Assembly (NCBI GenBank): GCA_029948255.1
Contig: JALIZF010001512.1
Span: 124,001-188,000 of the forward strand
Origin: Telmatactis stephensoni
Taxonomy: Eukaryota; Cnidaria; Anthozoa; Actiniaria; Isophelliidae
Direction of reading: 5' to 3'
DNA: 64,000 bases
The notes beneath the pieces were generated by a model that was not told the DNA's origin, ran no database searches, and saw nothing but the letters and a program-made list of their open reading frames with translations. Numbering within the stretch: the stretch's first letter is position 1; each line of letters starts with the position of its first letter. Of the stretch, positions 41,601-56,600 are shown in pieces. Both the position numbers and the translations under genes were made by a program.

Positions 41601-44600
41601 GCAAACATAGTTAAACTGTAAAATATAATCAAAGTAATTAATACTAACTAATATTAAAAAAAATTTAGTTTGTTTTCCATTCAATAGTGCTACTTTGCAT
41701 TATTTAGCTAGTACAATTTCATGGATTAAGTGCAATCACTCTACTTCTTTCATGGTTTTAGTCATTACATATATTTCTAGAGTTTTGTTATCTTTCCTCT
41801 CGACTTGTTGTTTTTGATTATTTTACCTGTAACCACATGTCCTCTTAGAGGGCTTTTATTTGGTATTACAAACATGATTATGTGGTAAATTCATGCATAG
41901 AATATATGAAAATCCAAATATTACTAGTGTACCAGCAGGAGCCTTCTCGGTTTCAGCTTCTAGGTTCGATAATTATTTTAAAAGGGTGAGTGTTTGTGCA
42001 AATAGCTATATGCTTACAAATACAACATATAAAGCCCTGATATGTGTTACATTCCTTTAGGTATTGGCTCTCAATCCTCACCATTTAGTTCTCCATCAAA
42101 ACGAGGAGCTCTGGTAAGAGTCCTTTTATTGGTTCAATGTCTAGGGTCAATTTATATTAATTCAACTACTTTCACTTTCTTACTGCCCAATTATTAAATA
42201 ATTATTTATGCTAAAGTACTGTGGTAGTTCAAAAAACAAACATGTTGTACCAGTAAAATGATTTGCATTAATTTTGTTGACTATATCAGACAAGAGCTAA
42301 GAAGAGACGGCAGCAAGAAGCCTATCTTGAGGATGAATTTCACGAAGAATTAATTCAAGAGGACTCTGAGGTAGGATGTTAAAAAAAGGAGAAATCATTA
42401 AAACCAAAAATGAAAAGGAAAAAAGGGGCTGTCCAGTTTTTCAAGATAATTTGTATTGGATGGATGCCCATTTATGAGCTTTTTGAGGCAAGAATTGTGC
42501 CACTGTGCCACCACTTCTATAGAACTTAGAATTTCATAATTAAGAAAAAAGGGAATATGGAGTTCTCCAGGGATCTGTACCTGCCCCGCTTTTGTTCTTA
42601 CTTTACATTAATTATCGATATCTTGAAAGCCTCTTCTGTTTTCAAATTCCATCTTTTTGTTGATGATATTAAAATGTTGTATGCAAACAATAATATTAAA
42701 GCTGTAGAAGATAAACTCGACATATATGGTTAACAGTTGAAAAATTAACTCTCTTAAATCAAGTTAATGGTATTACCAATGTTACATGTTGAAAATGGAT
42801 ATACTTCATGCTTCACTCAAATATCATTTATGAGATCACGGTAATACCATATATACACTGTAATATCGGTATTCACCAGGACGTGTATGAGTTCTGACAC
42901 GAAGTTCTATGCTTGTTAACAATAGAAAAGTTGGAATATTTTTGGAAAATATGCGGAAACAAACAAGTTAAGACAAAATGATGTACAAATCAACTGAATG
43001 TCTTTCAGAACATTCAGGAAAAATCACAGACAAGTAACTGACAAGCACGAAGTGAGCACGAAGTTCCATGTGACTGACGACTGTTGACAAGTTTGACAGG
43101 AATTCAAGTCTGCCTTGATAAGTGATGTTTTTAACAATGCTTTTATGCCCATTGATAAGGCTCAGCTTTAATAGAATGTGTTGGGTTTATTCTTTTTGGA
43201 AAATTTTTAATCATTATTATTTTAATTTTAAATTAAATATAATATGTGCGAGACCAGACACACGCCACAAACTCTTCGGAATAATGGTTATTCGGATATG
43301 CGTATCTTGGTTAACTTTACTGCGCTGATGCTGTTGTAGATCACTAGCTGGTGGAGTGCCAATGTTCTTTATTCAGCTGATGTAAATAAAGGATATTGTA
43401 CTACAAATATGTATTCACCGTCGTTTTGATTTTGATTTTGACATTAAAGTGTCGACATTAAAGAATTTCTGACTTTGATGCCTCATCTTCAGACTCCACC
43501 TCGCTATCTATTAGCAAACCACGCCAGCGCAGTTTCATTACAACTGTCTTGCAAAATACTTGGGAGTCAAAATCATAACAGAGCCTTACCAGAGCATACA
43601 TAAAGCCATCTATTACAGTGTCGCTAAGACATATTTTACCGGGCTTTTAGTATTCACGAAGCAAATCTGTTTTAACGAGCACTGAAATTCTTTCTTATGT
43701 CTGCCATCTTCGATTAACATTCTAAAATCACTCATGTGTGTTTTTAGTCTTTTTGCTAGACTCCTAAGAATGCCGTATTTGCTGACACAGAATCTAAATA
43801 CCGGTAGCAGCCAACAACTGGCTCAAAAACACCGTCCTATCCATAACACACAACTAGTTATGGGCAACCGGTCAGCTTGAAAATGAACATCTTTGGAGAT
43901 ACCCGGCAAAACCTTTTCCTGTTTTTCAAAAACGACGGTGAATACATTGCAGTACAATATCTTTTATTTACATCAGCGGAATAAAGAACATTGGCACTCC
44001 ACCAGCTAGTGATCTACAACAGCATTAGCGCAGTAAAGTTAACCACAATACGCATATCTGAATAACCATATTCCGAAGAGTTTGTAGCGTGTGTTTAGTC
44101 TCGCACATATTATATTAATTTTACTTTGTTCGTCTCGATCTCATTTGAGCCTTTCGCAAATGTTCTATCCTTTAGCAACAGTAAACAAGTTTACAACGAT
44201 TGTGTGTAAACTATCAAATAACTCACTTCATTATACAATATTTCAGCTCCTATTAACTAAAGGAAATGTAATGGCCTTCATATGTAGGAAGAGCTCAAAC
44301 GTGGACCTTGATTGCAAGGCCAAACAAACATTTATTTAGCAATTCCTTTTACAAAACCTATAACACTGTCTCTGAAAGCTGTCTCTATTGATGGACATAT
44401 AAAAAATTGTTAAAAATATCACTTGCTAAGTTTTTCTGAACGTTTCTCAAAGACATTCAAGGTCATTCGTGTTTTTCTTTTCAGTGCATTTCACAATATC
44501 AAAAATATTTCTATAACACTTCTGGAGCCGGTTGTACGAAGGGTGAATAGCGCTATCCAGCGGATAAATCCTTATCCAGCGGATAAAATCTATATAAAAT

Positions 44601-47600
44601 CTATGCAGTGGATAACTCTTATCCGGTGGATAACTTTATCCAACCTTCGTACAACTGGGCCCAGCAGTAGTCATGCACCTTTCAGGTGCCTTTTATTACA
44701 TTTTGTTAGATTATTACCTACAGTACATGAATGGACTCTGCATACATGTGTTGTTATACTCTGACTAACATTTATTTTCACGTGACCAATTAATGTGGTT
44801 GATATTGATGATTGCCTAAATATCTTGTTTGTCTTGGTAGGAACTATGCACCTCCTCCAAATCAAGGTAAGTGTGAGCAGAGTTATTGCATATCATTATT
44901 TCCTTGTCTTGACTATCAAATTTGCTCCAGGCCAATTCCCTCAAATGTGCAATTAACTTTTCAAGTTGTTCTTAAAAAAACTTTTAACTCTGTACCCCAA
45001 ATACATGTACATAAAGTGGCTAAATGTCAGATTCTAGAAAGGCTGTATTTAGACTAGGAGCAAGTGATACCAAGTGTGACTCAGTCAGTTTGTTAGTATG
45101 TGGCATCCTGACAGAGAGATTCGAGTTTGATTTCCTGCAACCTCCAACACTTGTTTCAAGTTCTTTCCATTCTATGTAGTTTTAACATGCTTAAAATGGA
45201 GTGCTCACTGATGGAGAGGAGGGTAAAATGAGCGTGATTTTGTGTTTACTTGCCCTTGATGCTGATTATAACTAAAGTTTCTTTATCTTGAGGCTGAGTT
45301 AAGGTGCAATATGTTGGTGCATATATACACGTTTCTCAGCAAATAACTTTTTAAATATTTGCATGGATACCCCATAATATTATTTTCCCATTAACTAACT
45401 TTTATTTTCCCAGATTAACTAAGCTATATATGTATTCAAAAAATGGCACCAAAAAGTTGATTCATGATAGTAGTGTTTGTCATCCAATTTCCTAAAAATC
45501 AAAACAGGCCAAAAAATTGAAAAAAAAAAAACCCCTACGTCAAGCAATTTCAATAATATTGTTTTTTTGCTTTCATTTTGAAGGATTCGATCTTTGGAAG
45601 CTTTTATTACTTTCATTGTACTTCTTTATGAATTAACTTTGGAAAAAAATATTTAATATTAAAAATTCAAATAATTACTCGTGCCCAGGCCATAGAAAAG
45701 GCCATTCTTGTGCAATCGGTTATGTGATGCAAGTCCTGATTGGTTAAGAGCGTAAGAAACAATGCCCTTCATTCATCACCTTTGAGCGAGTGCGAACTCT
45801 TCGTAGTGAATGCCAGTGAGGAACTCTAGGAATGCAAGATAATGATCTCCATGAACCTTTTCAATCCGACTACAAATGTCTCCACAGCTGTGAAACTGCT
45901 CTTGTACGTGTTCAAAATGATATCCTTCATGCAATTAGATAATCGAAATTGTGTTGTACTTCTCCTTGATCTGTCAGCTGCCTTTGACACTGTTGATCAT
46001 GGTATCTTGTTGAATCGACTTAAATCTAAATTTGGTATACGTGGTAATGCGCTCAAGTGGTTTGAGTCTTATCTTTCTGACCATTCTCAGTATGTTGCCT
46101 TGGATGGTGGTTCGTCTGATTCTGCTAAATTGGATTGTGGTGTTCCCCAGGGATCTGTTCTTGGACCTATACTGTATCTTTTGTACACCTCTCCTGTGGC
46201 TGATATTCTACGTAATCATAATATGTCATTCCATCTATATGCCGACAACACCCAACTCTACATACCCTTTACATGTAATGACGATGCTGCTATGGACCAA
46301 ACAATGGCTATGATTGAGAACTGTTTATCTGATATTGATCAGTGGATGACGATAAATAAACTAAAACTGAATAAAGATAAAACTGAATTCCTTTTGCTAT
46401 TTTCCAAGCATAATCCTCAAAAATCTCTTCCTACTTTGAATTTTGGTAATGATCAAATAAAACCCTCTGAATCAGCTAGGAACATTGGTGTCATCTTTGA
46501 CTCTACTTTGTCGATGGTTCCACATGTCAATTCTGTTTGCAAGTCTGCGTTCTACCATCTTCGGAACATTGAAAGAAAGTACCTGTCTACCAAAACTGCT
46601 GAAACACTTATCCATGCTTTTATCACATCCAAGATTGATCAATATAATAATTGTCTTCTATAATTTCTATAATTCTATAATTGTCTTCCCAGTCATCTCA
46701 TCTCTAAACTTCAATCAGTACAAAATGCTGCAGCTCGCCTCATTACGTACACTCACAAATATGATCACATTTCTCCTGTTCTAATCAAATTACACTGGCT
46801 TCCTGTTGCTGACCGTATCAAATTCAAGATTCTTCTTATCACATATAAATCACTCTACGACTTGGCTCCATCATACATTTCTGAAATGATTTCTCGTTAT
46901 CATCCACCAAGACGTCTACGTTCCTCTTCCTCTCTTCTTCTTGAACATAAAAAGTATCAACTAAAATCTTATGGCTATCGTTCTTTCTCCGTATCTGCAC
47001 CTGAGCTCTGGAATGCTCTTCCATCATCAATCAGGAACAGTGATAGCTTGTCTTCGTTTAAGACATCTTTAAAAACTCACTTATTTAAAATAGCCTTTAA
47101 TCTGTAATTTCTGTCTTTTATATATTATTTTCAGAGTGCTTAGAGCAGCACTGGATAAGCGCTTTATAAATTGTATTATTATTATTAAGATGGCTGACCA
47201 CCCAAAAAATAGCTTTCAGAGACAGACTCTTCCAGCAGTAAAACAATGTTAATTTGAGCTTTTAACTCGAGATATACATAGACACCAAGAGAGCATAAAT
47301 AAGAGAGAGAAACTTGTCAATGGGGCACGTGCCGTGATGATTCCCATCTGTGCTATTTTTAGTAACTGGATGCAGTTTAATTTTCGTCTTACCCTACTCC
47401 CGTGCGTCGAAAAAATTGAACGAGTAGAATTTCGCGATTTGAGCTTCATAAAATCACACAATCGATACCAAATTTATTATAGATTCCATGAAAAAGCTAT
47501 CTGATATCCAATTAATAACAGACATAAAAAAATAAAAAAACAAACGAGTTTTTCTCATCTAAATGAGCGAAATTTTTTGAATAAACCTAAGTGCGTGCTC

Positions 47601-50600
47601 GATGACATGTGATGCGTCAGTAGCGTGTGCATTTCCACTAAAATTTCTTTCAAAAACACAACAAAATCCTTGACATTTTTGCCTTTTTTCTCATCAAAAT
47701 CGTTCCTTTGTAATCAGAAAGTATACACTTTTGATGGTAGATAACTTGAACAAGAGCAGAATTAGGATAGATTTTAATGCTGTTTTTGAAAACTCAAATC
47801 TGCACTAAACGGCTCTGTGGGTCCAGAAGTGTCAAATTATGATGCACAGGAGTAGGGTAAGACGAAAATTAAACTGCATCCGGTTACTAAAAATAGCACA
47901 GATGGGAATCATCTCGGCGCACGCCCCATTAACAAGTTTCCCTCTCTTATTTATGATCTCTTGTAGACACTTATAAGAGCTTCAGAATGGGCTGTTATTT
48001 TGAGCTTGATCTCCAATACTTTGACCAAATATCAAAGTCTAAATGGAGTACTTGAAACGAAGCCTTCGCAATGCAGAGTATTTCCTTTGAGCTGGAAATC
48101 TACGAATTTCTCACCCTACATGTTGCTAAATGAACATACATAGAGGCAAGTCAATTATGTTTCTTATTCAAGCATTCAAGAGATCTCGTGAGAGGTTTTT
48201 GTACAGAATTTTAATATCGAAATTCTGGACCAGACCATTGCATGGAACTTCTATTCACTTGACCTGGCGAGTTTGGTCATGTAATGTCTTTTATTCATAT
48301 ATAAAACATCTGAAACATGAACAAAAAAAAGACACGATTTGTTATTGTCAAAAACGCCATTGTAGAAGTCTTTACAATACAGCAAACAATTTAGATGTAT
48401 AGTGAAATAAAAAGTTGAATAAACTGGTATATTTGCAGGTAATATTTTTGCATGTGAGATATGTAATACCCGTGATAATAGAAGGACAAAGGCAAACACT
48501 AATAGCTGCTGACAGACAAATTGACAGTAATATCATCTGATCCGGCATCACCCGGTGGTCAACAATAACAAGCTCAAGTTTAATTTCTTTAGTTTTAGTT
48601 AGCCGATTCAGTCTTTACTACTGCAGCTTGTTGAACTATAGGCAACCAGTGTACGCTTTGAGGAGTGTCTTGTTAAAAAGTTTATTAACGACAACATGTC
48701 AATCGCTCTTACTCTAGCGGCAGCTAATCTAAATGTCCTTTTTAAGCCGATTATGGGCTCCCTTTCACATGGGCACGAGTGAACGCACAAGTGCGTCAAG
48801 TTATATGAAAAATACCCTGGTCAGCAGTTATTTGTCATGTTTACTACCATTGATTATCTCCGGTAAATGTACGTTTACCCCACAATTTTTTTCCCTAAAT
48901 CAAAAACCCTTTAAAAAGTCTAAAAGAAAAATGTAGGGAAATTGAATTAAATTAGTGTCTCAATTAGTGGCCACCGTCCTTATTTCAACCCTGCAAGCAG
49001 AGTCTCCCTTTACCTTCTCCGCAAACATTACTCCACGCACATTTTTCAAACATTCCTTTCCTCACATTCCATTGCCACACCTCCCTCCCCTCCATAAAAA
49101 ATTCTTCATTTTCCCTCTACCCACTAGCCCTATTGTTTTACATATTCTTCATTTATAATTTCACTTTTTTATTTTATTTTGCATTTTATTTTTCCTCAAC
49201 TTCGTCTAACATTTATTTATTTTTTCATTTTTTGTTCTACATTTTTATTTTACATTAAGTTTTTTGTTTTGAATTTTATCCTACATTTATTTTTTCTTAT
49301 TATTTCATTTGCTCATCATAATTTTTATTTTTTTATTTCATCTCATTATTTCTATATGTTGTCAATTTTTCATTTTATTTCTTCTTATATCCATATGCCC
49401 TGTATATTCCTTCATTTACATTTGTTTTACAGTTTTGTTTCACATTTATTTGTTCCTATTATTTCATTCATTCCACATTTTTCTCCCTTTTTTTTCAATT
49501 TTCCATCTTTTTATTACTTTTTTTTTTAATTCTTTCATATATCCATATACCCTATTATTAAAAGTTGCTAGTCCTTCATTTCATACTTGCTCATTTTTTC
49601 ATACATCCAAATGCCCTATCGAATTACACATCCTTTATTCGTGGAGAAGGTAATCATGAAGAAGGTAAAGGGAGACTCTGCTCACAGGGTATTAAATTTC
49701 ATTTAATTTTGTTACTCCTATTTCATTTTTGATTCATATTTTCTTCTGATGCAGATTTGCAAAATCTCCCACTCTGGTAAGTATTACTTACCTAAGCATG
49801 GCCATATATATATATATATAGTGGAAAGAAGAGAAGAGAAGAGAATAGAGAAGAGGAAAAAGAAGAAAGAAAGGGAGAGGGAGTGAACTGGGGTAGTAAA
49901 GAATGATGCAAATACAGACCAGACCATATCACATGTAACTATTTGTGAAAGAACCTCTTCCAAATTACACATTGTTTCTCTCCATAGCATACATGTACCC
50001 ACTTTCAAACATGATATCTACTTATCAGTTCATCTTTTCTATTCCATGCACATAATAAAATAATGTGAAACTGAATTTTTTTGTCACTTTATAAAAAATT
50101 AATAACTTGACTAAAATACAGATTTGCAACTGCATTTATTACTGCAAGTTTGTTTCATGTTAAAAACGTTTGGTGCTGTAATCAAGAATGATATTTTTTT
50201 TCATTTTGATATCATAATAGTGTCAAATGGGAGTTAATGGTTCTGATCCTAAAAAAGATGCAAAGGTAAGAGCTTGACTGATCACAACTGTTCACTTTGT
50301 AAAATTGGGGTTAGTCTGTTGATTTTATCCACATTTACATGTATGATATATATCATTTATCTATTTGTTGCATTTGATGTCCTTGGTGTTCTTGAGTGAG
50401 AGGTTTGGAGTGAGAAACTTCAGGAAACTACGGAATTCTTTGCTGTTGCTTAACAACAAACTACTGGCCTGTGAAAGTTGATTTTCTCTTCCAGTCTCGT
50501 CCTCTAAGCAAAGCTCCTTGATCAGTTCATGCATGTACCTAAGATTTCATAGATATGTGTAATCAACAGGAATAGCATTTTCACCCTGCAAAATGCTCCA

Positions 50601-53600
50601 TGATATTAGATACACGCACTGTAATACACTGTATCTGGCTAACTGTGTGTACTGGTTGTGCAAAATGACCCTGGAGCATGTCAATTTTTTGTGACTGTAA
50701 TGGCTTTAATTGTCATTATTCTTTTGAAGCAAAATAGAGCAAATACATGTATCTCCCATTTGATCGTTATATTTCTTCAAATGACTGGATTATAATACTT
50801 ATGCTCAGAGATGTCCACCATACCATATTGAACCAGTTTGAACCAGGTTTTCTTTAGTAGGCTATTTAAATGGATCATGAGATTCCAAATCCTTATATCC
50901 ATTACAATCATTTGTCTTTCACAGTTGGCTTTTGCAAGACTACAAAATCTTCTGAAGCTTCCAAAAGCTGCAAAATGGTGCTACTATGAATGGTTTTATT
51001 CAAGCATCGATAGGTACTTAACTAATGACATAAAATGATTAATAAAAATCTTAAACTAGTAAGTGAATTGTTTTTATAATTATAAATCTTGAATTACTGC
51101 GGCCATTACATTGAATTCAAGACTAGTTAAGTGTAGTACCTTTGTTACTGGATTCTCCAACCCCCTAAGTCATTTTTATTAGTTACTAATGGAAGTTGGG
51201 TCTGCCTAGTAGGTGATTTCACCTGCATTAAGTTCCATAGTTCCTGTACATGTTTGTGTAAACAAAGTCAATCATGCCAATCATTTCTAGCAGTGATGGT
51301 ACATGTAGGTTCATGTACATACATTCATTGACAGACTGACATTTTCTTTTTCATAATAGAGTTCTTTTTGAGGGAGACAATGACTTCTGTGTATGTTTAA
51401 GGGAATCATTTCCTAATCTTAAGGTATGCCATAAAATTTGATAAATTTATCAAAATATGTATAGTAGGTAGTGTACATGTGTAATGACCATCTTTCTGAT
51501 ATTCTATTTTACTTTGTTCTAAATTCCTTATAAGTATGCATTGTATGTACATGTAACATATTAATTAATATTATGCTTATTGACTGAGTGTGAGGTCCAA
51601 ACAGGAAAATATTTGGCTCAGTTGCATACAGAATGAACGAGAGCCAAATATTTTTCTGTGCAGCCTGACCTGACTCAGTCAACAAGCATTTTATTGTATG
51701 AATCTTTTTGATTACTTTATTTACACTTATTTAAAAAAAGTGTTGTCGCAGTTCAGAGCAACAGGCAAAATAAATGCTGGTTTTGTTTGTTGAGTATTCA
51801 AATCAGACTCATTTCTATTGAACTAATTTATTACAAAATGTGAACATTTTCAAGTCCTTGTTAGTATATTGCACTCAATTGTTTTGAAAACAAGTCTGAT
51901 TTGAATAGTGGAAAAATTCTTAATTAAATCACTAGCTATCCAATTTGGAATTTGATTTTGTACCCAGAGGAATATTTCATGAATTTGGTGATTTTTGACA
52001 AATAGTGCAGAAAATGACAAATAGTGCAGAATAGTGCAATTTGGTGCCATTTTAAGCCAATAGTGTGGAATTGCACCCTCACACTCTGTCATATTTCCAA
52101 AGTTTTTGTTAACAGCGTGGGATAGGGCCAAATACAAGTCATTGATAAACATGATTATGGCCTATATTTGGTCATAACCTAACAAGTGATATTCTTCAGG
52201 TTAAGGAAATGACTAGGGTTGAATGGAGAGAAATTAGAAGATTGATGGGAAAACCTCGAAGGTAAAGTTACTATGTTGATAACAAAATAAGCATTTTATC
52301 AAAATAATATCAATGCAGTAACAGTCAATCCAAGTCAATTTAAAGAGTTTGACTAAGTCACTCCTGTGATATTTAAGGTAACTGTCTACCATGATTGAAA
52401 AAATAATGAGAAATCATTTAAACTACAATTTTCTGTCAGGAGTTAAAATTGATGCTGTTCTAAATATGAAAAGAAAAATTGAGTGTCCTGTGCTCATTTT
52501 GAGATGATTAGAGCCAAATGGATGTTAGCCTCCTCCGCAGGCAACCTTTTGGGCTTCCTGGGCAAAATTTTGAAAGAAAAATGACTGGGGACGAAAAGGG
52601 GGAGGGCGTCCAGGCCACTACGTGTCTTTAACACAGGAGGCCCAGCAAAAAAGCAAACAGTTGCCTGTGGAGGAGGCTAAATGGATGTCTGTTTGTGAAT
52701 TTTTGAAGCAAAACCAGCATCTTGCAACATCAGAAGTGATCAGCAAAGAAATACACAAGTCACAAATTATATGTACTGTTCCCTCACTACAATTCAATTT
52801 TTTTAATTGTTATTGTTGTCTGTAGGTGCTCACCAGCTTTCTTTCATGAGGAAAGAGAGTCACTTAATGAGAAACGAAAGAAAATCCGTCTACTTCAACA
52901 GAAAAAGGCAAGTTAGGGTGTTGCTATTATTGCCAAATCTTGAAGGAACAGAGGGAGTGATCTATGGTTAAGTGCTGAATTTGCCTTTGAAATTAGCAAA
53001 CTTTAGACCTGATGGATGATACCTACTTGCCTGGATAATATTTCTCTTTGCTGGAATATATTGACTTCATCTTAGTCATGAACTAGCATAAAACCTGTCT
53101 TTGATAATTATGTAATTTTGGCACACGATACGTTTTTGCACAGATCTTCGATCTCTCTCTCTTTGGCCATCCTCAAGCATGCTGAAATATGGTCTTAATT
53201 GATTTTACTACTACACAATATTTTCCTCATTCTGTTTTGGAGAAGGAATTATCTGAAGTGATTTACAAGAAAATGGATAAAAATGAAATTTTACAGTCTT
53301 TTGTCGAGATTTGTGAGCGCCATGTGTCAGTCAACGATGTTGTTGATGTCCATTTTCAAGACGACAGGATTCTTGTCTGTGGTGTAAACAGCAAGGCACT
53401 GTTTAGTTGAACAGCTTGTGTTTTTGTTGGTAGCTACAAATTTAAGTTGTGAGATGCTGGCTAGTTCTGTCACTGGAAAGCAAACCTTTTGTTCTTGAAA
53501 AGCAGGAATTTCAATGGATTTGGTACTTGGATTGTTGATGATATGTTTGTTGTGCTTGACACTTCCAATGTCAAATGATTAGAAGGACAATGATTCTCAA

Positions 53601-56600
53601 CAGTTATTTGTGCAGCTTAATTGGTGTGATAAATGGCTCAAATTGATGTGATTTAGAGCAAAAAAGAAATCTGGCTCAATTTCACTGACTCAAATATTAA
53701 ACAAAGCCAAATAACGTTGAGAATAACAAAGACTTTTCCAAAAAAATCCAAAACGAAAGTAAAGGCATAAATGCAAATGAAATCCACATGAGATTTGGTA
53801 TCAAATTTTGGTACATAAAGTGACATAGCTTCAGAGCTCAATGGTTGTCAAACAAACACTGTGTTTACGATCAACTTTCCACTCAATACCTTTCACAAAC
53901 CACCCCAATCCTGAACGATTCCTTAAAAACAAACTTCTTACTCCTTGGTTGAAGCTGTATACCTGGTTATATGAGAAAAAGTTCGAAAGAGAAATCATTC
54001 CCTACTTACCGACTATCCAGACGATAACAACTACATGGAGCACATGGACAGGCACTGACACTTTTTCTTGTGCTTCTTGGCTGGTTTCTCCAATTTGTTT
54101 CATTTAAAAAGCTAACACCCGGTCAGGGGAAAAATGTCTGCTCAGTAGACCTTTCTCCAAAATGAACGCCACTCATTAGCATAGATTTATCAACCTAAGA
54201 CGTAATGATCCCTAAAAAGCTGAAAAGCATGTTTCACTTAGTAACTGTACTAGACATTTTCTGTAAAACTAGCAAATTTGAAAAATTCATGGATTTTCAC
54301 TGGAATTTTCCAAATTTTGCACAGTTTCAAAGGGAGACAATCATACTCTTTTAAATTAGTATTTCAGGGATCATAACGTCTTAGATTGAAAAAGTAATTT
54401 CAGCCGCCATTGTGGAGAAAGATCTATTCCCAGCTTGGGTCAAACATGGGGCTTCCCTGGGTCTCACCAGGGAATTCCTGGGAATCTGTTTTATTCTTAC
54501 AAGTTTGGGTATTACAGATTTCCCAAGTAAAATAGGAATATATTTGGTCTCTGGGTTTTTTTTTTGTGCCTATTGGCTTGGCCCATACCTGCACACATAA
54601 TCAAACTCAACCAAATATCCCCCTACCCAGACCTCATGCTTGGTCAATAATTATTAATAAGTGTAATCATAGCAACCTCTGCTTTGAGCAAAATACTGTA
54701 GAAATTGAAAGCATTAAATAATGTTCTAGGCTTTTCATGGGCTGTTAACAAATATATTATACACAACTGAGGTTACCATTGAGCAAGATATAAAAACTGA
54801 CTGGCAAATTTTAATGATTTGTCTGGTTGAGCATTTTAATGTATTGATCAAGTACATTAATTTTCACCACATTGCAAGTATATGTTACATGTATCAACAT
54901 TTTTTCAAAATTGAAAAATTTAATATCTCAAGCCAAATGACAAATGGCATACTTTTCAAAAATTATTGGCAGCCTTGAAGAGAGATCACTTACACTATTC
55001 TTATACTGACCCTATATATATATCATTTAATATCATTTCAAGTTATAAGACTTGTGTTATAAGTTATCTTTCCACAATTTATTGTCTATCATCTAAAAAC
55101 CCTTCTTGTGAAATGCAATTATTATAAGCAATTCTCATTCCATTGTACAATAACAAAGAAAAATGTATTTTTAGGTATCTGAATTGAGCAAGTTCAAAGA
55201 TCTACCAGAAGAGGTACCATTACCACTAGTTATTGGCACAAAAGTCACTGGTAAGGGTCCATACATGTAGGTATCATATATACAAGGGCAACTTCATTAA
55301 AACTTACACTGGCAATTTACATTCAGTGTTGTTTTGGCTGTTTTGGCTGCCAAGACCAATATTTACATTGTCTTGTAAATTACAACTGTTACAGCTGTAA
55401 AAGTTTCAGTAAATTTACCCATAATCGTCAATGGCTTAGTTGTTCTGGATATACACTTATTTCGAAAAATGCCATCACGGTTCAGAGCAACAAGCATCAA
55501 CTGAACTGAAGACAAGTTGACCAATTTTCAGTTTTTTTTTTTTTAAATAAGTGTATATCCCACGGGTTATCTTTCCCTTATTTCTGTATTATTCTTATAG
55601 TGTACAAACGGCTTGTCTTCAGGTTTGCATTGTAAATGATTTACTGTATAATCATTGAGGGGGGTTATATATAATTTTAATGAAAATATGCACTTTGAAC
55701 TTCTGATTTTTTTCTGTACTTTTGGTAAACCACATGCAGCAAAGTGTGTGGGGTAAATTAAAACAAAGGAATCATCTTAAGCTGTCCACCTAAATGGTTT
55801 TTGTACATTTTTCAGTCTGAAAAACCAACTACACATTCTTCCAGCAATGTAATGCTGTAGAACAATGTGCATTATTACTTGATTTGTCATTGGTACTTGA
55901 AAGCAGAGTTTGTAGGTTGTAGGAAAAAAAACTGCTCTAAAATTCATAGTTCCCTTGCAAACAATAGCAATGTACAAGCAATTAACTCGCTCTTAGAATT
56001 CCCAGTGGAATAATTCATGTCCCACAAACAAAATACTTGCATTTTGATTTATAGATAGGTTTTAGAAAAGAAAAGACATATATGTTATTTACCAGCTGGG
56101 AGGTCCAGATAGGGAAAAACTGTGCCCGAGGTCTTGAATATGCGGACTGAGGCCATAGGCCACGGTCTGTTTTCAAGGCAGCCGAGAGCACAGTTTTTCC
56201 CTATCCGGACTGACCTCAAAGCCGGCAAATAACATATTTATTTTTTTATCATTATTTTTAGAAATTTTTGACACAGTATATACACGTGTGTGTCGCTATT
56301 CAAATTGCGCGCATTCGACAGGAAAAGGAATCCAGCGACGATGTAAAAATTAGAGATCATTCTCATTTTTATTTCAGCTATTTTCTACATAAAATATTAA
56401 TGTATGAAAGTATACATTTAATTGTTTTTCATTTTCAACAGCACTGCACTTGAATGGCTTTCGAGACAATAACAAAATTGTCAACAGTTAAAAATACAAT
56501 TAGACAATTAGACCAGAGTTCATTTTGAAGAACAACTTGAAACTGTTTGTTTAAGGTAGTTCCGGAGTCTTAGATTTCATCAATGAATTTCCTTTAAAAT

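Larger units (their letters stand above)
45675..48801 (-). mobile_element. ACTCGTGCCCA-terminus element, copy 3, with two nested insertions
   Basis: Ends ACTCGTGCCCAGGCC (left) and GGGCACGAGTGAACGCACAA (right). Colinear with copy 2 except for a LINE (45841-47186) and a hAT-like element (47286-47963). Confidence 0.75.

Noticed and set aside
49179..49653. Two long hydrophobic frames that look like multi-pass membrane proteins
   Set aside because: They are translations of a degenerate T-rich repeat inside a TIR element; composition and repetition, not a gene.
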